A stretch of DNA of 64,000 nucleotides, taken from Neurospora tetrasperma FGSC 2508 (taxonomy: Eukaryota; Ascomycota; Sordariomycetes; Sordariales; Sordariaceae). Position numbers and translations under genes: made by a program. Position 1 is the stretch's first letter. Each line of letters begins with the position of its first letter. The notes beneath the pieces are model-generated. The model made no database searches. It was not told the origin of the DNA and saw only the letters and a program-made list of their open reading frames with translations. This document shows, piece after piece, positions 57,733 to 64,000 of the stretch. Location of the stretch: NCBI RefSeq assembly GCF_000213175.1, contig NW_009799179.1, positions 3,701,551 through 3,765,550 on the forward strand, in the 5' to 3' direction.

Positions 57733-59022
57733 ATGGCCATCGCAGCAATGACTCCTACTAGTATCACCTCTCCGGATATTCAGAGCCTCGTGAGGCCTGT
57801 CCTCTCCGCCCTGCCAGGAGCGTCTGCGTCGACCGAGCCAGCTACAACAGTACTGCCTCTTCTTTCGCCCATTCTTAGACAGCGAGTACAGCTTCTTTCC
57901 GGCGCCAGCTCAGATCCATGGATCCGTCTTCTTACCTATGACACTTCGAAGGTCTCCAGACTCACCGAGATCGCCCAAAGCGGTAGCCTGGATCCCCATC
58001 CGGTATCGGGGGAAGTGGAGATAGATTGGGATTACGACGTCCACATCAAGTACAGGAGACTTGACCCCGAGACACTTCAGACCCTCGTGGTGTTGGGAGA
58101 GTTCGACCTGTTCATTCGTCTTGTGTACTGCGTCAACGACAAAGACGGTGGCGGCGACGGATGGCGTGTGGGCGAGGTCGGTGTAGCCAGCAATCCATCT
58201 CCCCTCGACTCCTTCCAGGGTCATGCTACACTCGATGAAGCAGAGAAGGCGTTCAAGGCCCAACAAATCTCTGTGCCAGAAACCAAAGCAGTTGCCCAAG
58301 TATCCGTCCAAGCTGAACCGGTTGAAGAGGATGACGACGATGATTACTGGGGCCGATACGATGCCACGCCTTCCCAAACGCCCGGTCAGGGCCGCTCTCC
58401 TGCGCCGCCGTCCTTGGGCGCCGGCCTCAACACTCAAAAATCCCATCCCTTTGAGCGTAGCGCGTCCGCCGAAGATGCGTACTTCGCCCAATACGAATCC
58501 GTACAGCCAGCCATGGACCCCCATGATCCAGACGAGGAGGCCTTACAGGGCGGAGCTGCTGGAGGTGGTGCACCGCTTAATGGTACCCTCCTTCGCAGGT
58601 CTCCGTCGCCAAGACAACAGGCATATGAGCCTCCTGCCATCAAGTCCGCACCAGCGCCGCCGCCATTGGGCCTAAACGGAGATGGCAACGGCGGCTACGT
58701 TCCATCTCGATCACCCTCCGATAAGTCCGGTTCTGATTCAAGTGGCCGGCGCATGTCCCAAGCGGACGAGGAGAGGATGGAAAGCCTTGCTCATCCGCGC
58801 CCAGCCAGTAGCGCCAGCTCAAACGGATCCCGCATGGTGGCCAAGCTCGAAGAAACGGCGGAAGCGCAGGATCGAGTCGAGTTTGGCGTTAAGCAGCACG
58901 TCTCAAGGACGATTCGAAGTCTATTCCAGTTGTCGCGCGGCGCTGGCATCAGTCGTGAAGAGTTCGAACGGATGGTCAGGAACGAGCTTGATGTTCTTGC
59001 GATGGTGGAGGATGACGTTTAA
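57733..59022 (+). CDS. Unknown, probably conserved fungal protein, 429 aa
   Basis: Single exon. The frame is open further upstream, but the ATG at 57733 (CTACCATGGCC) is the first and is in good context. I do not recognise a named domain. Residues 1-150 are ordered and hydrophobic/helical, with a compact block (WIRLLTYDTSKVSRLTEIA, VEIDWDYDVHIKYRRLDPET, LVVLGEFDLFIRLVYCVND) that looks like a folded domain. A long disordered middle follows, with an acidic YWGRYD box near 207, serine-proline sites and proline runs. The C-terminal 50 residues form a helix pair (VEFGVKQHVSRTIRSLFQLS, GISREEFERMVRNELDVLAM). Serine-proline density suggests phosphorylation. No signal peptide. The full-length consistent frame and ordered ends make this a real gene; its function is unknown. 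Confidence 0.85.
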   Translation: MAIAAMTPTSITSPDIQSLVRPVLSALPGASASTEPATTVLPLLSPILRQRVQLLSGASSDPWIRLLTYDTSKVSRLTEIAQSGSLDPHPVSGEVEIDWDYDVHIKYRRLDPETLQTLVVLGEFDLFIRLVYCVNDKDGGGDGWRVGEVGVASNPSPLDSFQGHATLDEAEKAFKAQQISVPETKAVAQVSVQAEPVEEDDDDDYWGRYDATPSQTPGQGRSPAPPSLGAGLNTQKSHPFERSASAEDAYFAQYESVQPAMDPHDPDEEALQGGAAGGGAPLNGTLLRRSPSPRQQAYEPPAIKSAPAPPPLGLNGDGNGGYVPSRSPSDKSGSDSSGRRMSQADEERMESLAHPRPASSASSNGSRMVAKLEETAEAQDRVEFGVKQHVSRTIRSLFQLSRGAGISREEFERMVRNELDVLAMVEDDV

Positions 59023-59814
59023 ATGACTAGGCAAGGAAGGGAAATTGAGTCAAAGGGGGTGTCGGTGTTCATTGTTTATACTCCTCATTCTGTTCGGGAT
59101 ACTGCATCATTGGGTCGTTTTTGGCGTCAGGTAGTACTGGTGGGGGAAGTCCGGTGAGGGCGTCCAGTTCGCCTCGTGATTCTTGTTAGTTGTTCGGAGT
59201 TCGAGCAACGGCGTCCACGGAATTATTTTACAATAGCGTTACAGAATATCGGTCAAAGTACGATAATGAACATAGCACATACACGAGCAAAGTAGAGAAA
59301 GATGTCCAGTATCTGTGCACTAGTACATCATCGAAACGGTCGAAGACGAAGTCAATGAACGCAAAGTACGGAACTCCGGAATTGGCAAACAGCTACCCCA
59401 CCTAGGACGGTAAGTACCTCTCAATCACATCCAGGGTTAGGGTCAAGCGTGGCTCTTTGCGAGGACGGTGAGGCTGCCAGCCGCCAGTTCGTCCCAACGA
59501 TTGGTCCCTGCTCCAATGGCCGGGTCCTTCCGCAGCGGAGCAAAAAAAAGTCTCGAAAGTCGCGTCCCACTTCGACCGTCTTCCGGGGTTGAGTGCCCGT
59601 GTGTTTTGAAGTGCGTCCGCTCTGCGCCGGCAGCCCGTCCAGTCTTGAAGTCGTCTCCGTCCGTCCTCAAGGTCCGCCCCCCACACACACTGTCCACCGT
59701 CCATCTCCCCCGACCGAACGACCGGCCGACCTTCCCTCCCACCGAACCTTTCCTCCGACCCCCGGGCCGTTTTCTTACGGAGAAAAAGACCAAAAACAAA
59801 AAACAACAGACAAA
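59023..59814. other. Intergenic before the mitoribosomal gene
   Basis: 3' flank of the previous gene and a C-rich promoter and leader (about 59460-59814) of the next. No gene seen. Confidence 0.55.
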
Positions 59815-61130
59815 ATGATCGGCTCCATGGGTCTAAGGATACCCCGTGCGACAAGCTCGCTCCTCGGCCGTGCCGTCAACGCCGTCGCCACCAACCAGTC
59901 CGCCGTCGCCGGCGCTGGCGCCGCCAGCATCGCCGCCCAAAGGAGATGGCAGCACTACCTTATGCCGCTTCGCGACAACTTCGAGCAAGAGGGCATCCGC
60001 AACTTCCTCAGCCCCGGCTCCGTCAACATGGCCTATACCGAGTACCAGACCTTCATTTTGGAGAAGCTTAACGCGCTTGTAGTAGGTACGTACGGATGAC
60101 ACAACAACACAGAACATGCTTGTCTTGGGATTTCGGTGTCGCTGCGTTATCATGTGGCACGGCATGGCACGGCATGGCATAAATGAAGGTTACGTGCGAG
60201 GATTACTGGCTGCGAGGAATTGGTATGCTTTGGTCAAAAACGCCAAGCTTGGATGCTGTTAAGCCTGAGAGGAAGAGGAGGCATTCGCGCAGTGGTTCGG
60301 TCACAAAGGAATTGGTGGAGGAAATAGAAGGAAGGGGATTGAAGCTCAAGTCAGAGCATGCCCTGCCTACCCGGGGGGGAGACATGATGTCACCTATTCT
60401 GCTGCATGGGAGATATCTAACCGACAAACCACTTTACTTACTTCTCTTTCGTCAAACAGGCACCGACTTTGAGCAAAAAGACACCAAGTCCATCGTCCTC
60501 GCCACCGCACGCGACCCCGAGCTCGCCCATGTGTTCAACCACGCCTCCATGGCGCACAACAACCACTTCTTCTTCGACCACCTGTCCCCGGTCCCCGTCA
60601 AGATGGGCGACAAACTATTTTACCACATCAACGAGAACTTCGGCTCCGTCGACACGCTCCGCGACGAGATGATCGGCACCGCCGTCTCCATGTTCGGTCC
60701 CGGTTTCGTCTGGCTCGTCCGCACCCAGCTTCCCGGTCAGCCGGTCGCCCTCCGCGTCATGGCCACCTACTTGGCTGGTTCTCCTTACCCGGGCGCCCAC
60801 TGGCGCCGCCAGGAGATGGACGCCCAAACTTCCATCGGGAGCTCTCCCCAGGGCTTGAGCAACGGCCAGCGCTTCCTCGAGCGCAGCGCAGCTGGGTTCA
60901 AGGGCAACAAGCTTGAACCTACGGCTCCCGGCGGCACTGATTTGATTCCGATCTTGTGCCTCAACACGTGGGAGTACGCGTGGCTCCGCGAATACGGAAC
61001 TGGTGTGGGTGGTATGGGTGGTAAGCTGGCGTATGCGCAGAGCTGGTGGAACATGATTGATTGGGCTAAGGTCGAGGAGGAGGCCAGGCTGGAGACCAGG
61101 ATCTTGACGGGCGGTGATAGCTCTGTTTAG
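59815..61130 (+). CDS. Mitochondrial small-subunit ribosomal protein of SOD fold (mS42/mS43), 313 aa
   Basis: Two exons, 59815-60085 and 60460-61130, with a long 374-nt intron (GTACGT, AAACAG). The N-terminus ([19 protein letters not shown], then alanine-rich up to RRW) looks like a mitochondrial targeting peptide ending near residue 44. The rest has an iron/manganese superoxide dismutase fold: [37 protein letters not shown] and [15 protein letters not shown]. In true enzymes the last motif has D and H as metal ligands (DxWEHAY); here they are N and Y, so catalysis is not expected. That matches the two SOD-like subunits of the fungal mitoribosome, Rsm26 (mS42) and Mrp1 (mS43); I favour mS42 but cannot exclude mS43. 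The intron holds a GGCAC/GGCAT repeat at 60155-60180. Confidence 0.87.
60155..60180. repeat. GGCAC/GGCAT pentanucleotide repeat in intron
   Basis: About five 5-nt units inside the intron of the mitoribosomal gene. A related ATGCC array occurs 2 kb downstream (62074-62102). Confidence 0.85.
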
Positions 61131-64000
61131 CCTCTTGTTTCCATTCTGTGGGGGAAGAGGAGGGAGGAGTGAGGAGGAATTGAAGTAGGAAGTGAAGCGG
61201 GAGCGTGAAAGCTTGAGCCTCGACTTTTTGGTTCTGAACTACTCGCGACTACTGGTCCATCAGTTCATGCCTACTGCCGCCATCGACAGTCCGACGGCTG
61301 TCACCTTGTCCGAGGGGTAGAAAGAGCGAATGGAACGGGATGGAGATGGATTGTTATACGGTTGCTGCCCAAGTTACTTCTGTGACTTTGTCTGTCTATA
61401 TGGAAAACCCGGATGTATAGGGAAAAGTTGTTCTGTACGATAGGATAGCATGACGGTGAGACCGGCCGGAAAAGGAGAAAGGAAAGTAAAAACCAAGCCA
61501 GCCCCGGCAGCTGCCATCTATACTTTTACATGTGTATATCACCAATGACCCAACTGTGTGTGTGGAAGAGGAAAGCAGGGTAGCGGCAACGGAGCAAACA
61601 GACAGGTCAAATGCGAAATTGTAAATATAGTACTTTGAAAGATGGACGCGCATTGTGACATTAACATCCAACTTTGCTCTGCTTACTTGACCAAACTCTT
61701 TAGTACATCTCCTAAGGGCCTCATACGAACCTACATGTCCGACTACTCCTTACTCCGCATGATCTCTGCTTCCTTCACGATATAAGCTCACTAGGTAGCT
61801 ACCAAAGAGCATCAGCTGTTGAAAACATACCTGACCGCTGCCAGTTGTAGCCCTTCTACCTTTGAAGTTTCAGCCTCTAATTTCTCCCCCTTCACAAGCC
61901 CTCAGGCTCCATGCCATGTAATCGGTGACAAGTTGAATCTTGACACTTGACTGTTGAACTACCAGACTTGCCTTGCTGAGACCTCACTGTTCCGTTTCAG
62001 CGCGGTAGCTGAAAGTAGGTACGTAAACCGAGCACCAGTGACGGACGGCAGAATGTATCGGTGTCTCGATTGTCATGCCATGCCATGCCATGCCATGCCA
62101 TGTCTTGCCACTGCTAATGTTTTGTCTTGTCTCGCATTGGGACTCGTACGTTGGATACGATCAAAGATTTGGTTGAACTGGCTTTACTCACTCACGGTCA
62201 CTCAATCGATGTATGTCCCGGTTTTGAAAACCATCTAAGTCGAGCACGAGGTAAAGCTCAAGGGAGGAGGATTAGTCGATTCGTGATGGACTCACTGACT
62301 TTGACGATTCATTTCTTGAATATAAATATGTATACGTGCAGCACAACTGTTGTTCTGACGAAGTCTGATCCTCCTTTCCTTCACTTTCAGTTGATTGAGT
62401 TTAACACTCTTCTCGGCTGTGTCTACCTACCTACATGTGTCAAACTTGACAACATTTGTTCAAATGTCAAACTCATCTTGTCAAACCCGGATGTCTGTAT
62501 CAAATGAATCCAGTGACACCAAAATCCAGTCAGATACCGACGGGAAGATGCCATGGTTATCCTGGCACACGCAGATGGCTTGAGTAGCGCAAGCTCCTGG
62601 GCAACGCTCGGCAGCAACCTGTGAAGATGCTTATTTGTTCACGGCATAGTGTATAGGTAGGTTAAGCTTGGTGTAACCGTGACTGATTTGTATCTCCCCT
62701 TGACAAGCCCCATGGCCAAGAGGAGAGCCCGGTTTAGGTGAGAGGTGGATTAAGTTCGGTATATATGAGTATATGGATGGATATATATATGTAGTATAGA
62801 AACGGTATGCCCGTTGAGCACTTGTCACTTATAGATTAATATGGGGGAAGGCGGGAGGAGAGAGAAAAAGAAAGTATACGTGTCTCTTGACCATTGCGAT
62901 ATCTTTGTCATACACTAGGTACTCAGGTGATTGGGACGGGTGTACGTTCACTTCACAGCTGCTGTTTCTTGTGAAACATGAAACTTTCTCCCAATGGAGC
63001 ATGGTAGACGGGACGCAGCTGCTTGCTTGTCAATCATTCGGACTATCGTCTTGGTGATGCCGGCTAGGCGTACTAAGGGGAAAAGAAAAAGTCGCGTAGA
63101 ATGAATAAAAAAAACTAACCAAAAAAAATAGACCAACAAAACGAAGGGACTGAGACGGGTGATCATCCGGTGATCTTGTAAATGCCGAATCACAAATGAT
63201 GTGGGTTCGTATGTACTACATAGTATATTACCAACCAGGTGTGCTATATTACTAACAGTTGTGTTAGGCAGTTCCGGTTCGATTGTTTGAGGACCAAGAT
63301 CGACATTACCATGGGCGACTGCGAGCAGATTACCCAAACCATCGGACGACGGAATTCGGCATGGGACTAAAGCAGTTCTTTAATAATGGAAGCTTTCAAC
63401 GCGTAGCATTTGTAATAGGTAGTCCAAGAAAAGGGGTTGATGACTTGATTAGTATACTGTAGGTAAGTGAAGATCACCAGCTGAAAGTCTGGAATGGTCT
63501 TTGACACAGTCAAGAATAAGGAGCGTTGAGCGCATTCTGAGAGACTCCGAGTCGGGTATCCAGTTAGATTTCATAGTGGAGCCAAAGGTTAAGCTAAGAA
63601 GTGAGGTCGATGCTTCTACTAAGAATATCGAGTTTTGCTTTTGAGGGATTGCTAGTTTGATGTATTGGAGATGAAACTTGGTTCTTGAGTCGTCGGAAAC
63701 CTGCCTGTACACTACACCTCTGCGTCGATATAAAAGGGCACCTCGTCAATTGGACGATCTCTGGGAGTGGCAAAACTTCCACGCGCAAGGTGGCAGTCTC
63801 TACGAGAAATGGCAATTTTGGACTTCTTAAAGCCGAAGTTTTCTGTAGTGTCAGTAGCGCCTTGGCTGTGTGTACCACGCTGCCCTTGTATATCCATGCA
63901 GAGGTGTACATACTTGGCTTAGTCATGGTTCGATGTTTGGTTCGGTTTGATACCGAGCGCTTGAACTACGCAGTAGAGCATGTCGATCGCTGGTTCGCTT
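61131..64000. other. Gene-poor right end
   Basis: No gene is supported on either strand. Contains the ATGCC microsatellite (62074-62102), TA-rich stretches near 62760-62800 and A-rich runs near 63105-63130. Minus-strand frames near 63450-63926 have no recognisable feature. Confidence 0.5.
62074..62102. repeat. (ATGCC)n microsatellite
   Basis: More than five perfect CATGC/ATGCC units, then degenerate. Confidence 0.9.

Noticed and set aside
1-64000. CRISPR array, transposon with terminal repeats, rRNA
   Set aside because: No spaced direct-repeat array, no transposase or reverse transcriptase motif and no rRNA-like stretch seen by eye; a eukaryotic nuclear sequence is not expected to have CRISPR.

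Overview
The window looks like chromosomal DNA of a filamentous ascomycete, most likely a Neurospora/Sordaria-type Sordariomycete. Signs are many short introns (about 50-110 nt) with GTRNGT donors and CTAAC/CTGAC branch sites, strong C-ending codon bias in housekeeping genes, a gene complement of fungal families (Zn2Cys6 and bZIP regulators, RIM15, PSO2, LSM2, ADA3, TPC1, eIF3d, a mitoribosomal SOD-like protein), and dispersed CTAGGTAGGTA-like tracts. Species is not proved. One assembly gap (35551-36272) follows a 31-nt poly-G run.

Layout. (1) 0.7-7.3 kb: four small, lysine-rich, repeat-bearing genes all on the minus strand (stops/starts 719-1325, 3102-3817, 4641-5072, 6064-7254) plus one relic fragment (about 4216-4330). 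I do not recognise them. By eye they form one family: an acidic helix ending in lysines, then a phase-0 intron, then a downstream exon opening with Y-x-P-A and containing a MEN-type motif. The largest gene was built by duplicating the whole exon module. This is the best candidate for an undescribed system. (2) 7.3-12.7 kb: no supportable gene. (3) 12.8-18.7 kb: a seven-exon Zn2Cys6 regulator and, convergent to it, an MFS phosphate/glycerophosphodiester-type permease with a GC-AG intron. (4) 18.7-24.7 kb: no supportable gene. (5) 24.7-30.6 kb: RIM15/Greatwall-type kinase, 1943 aa, with PAS, zinc-finger, kinase and receiver parts. (6) 30.6-39.7 kb: gene-poor and contains the gap. (7) 39.7-61.1 kb: dense housekeeping run of bZIP factor, eIF3d, PSO2/SNM1 nuclease, LSM2, ADA3/NGG1, a decayed zinc-cluster repeat gene, mitochondrial thiamine pyrophosphate carrier, an unknown conserved-looking protein, and an SOD-fold mitoribosomal protein. 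(8) 61.1-64.0 kb: no supportable gene.

The housekeeping genes do not form a pathway or operon; they are separate transcription units. They cover translation (eIF3d, mitoribosome), mRNA decay/splicing (LSM2), chromatin (ADA3), DNA crosslink repair (PSO2), cofactor transport (TPC1) and nutrient/quiescence signalling (RIM15). Exon structures were built by hand from splice signals and reading-frame continuity; no database search or transcript evidence was available.
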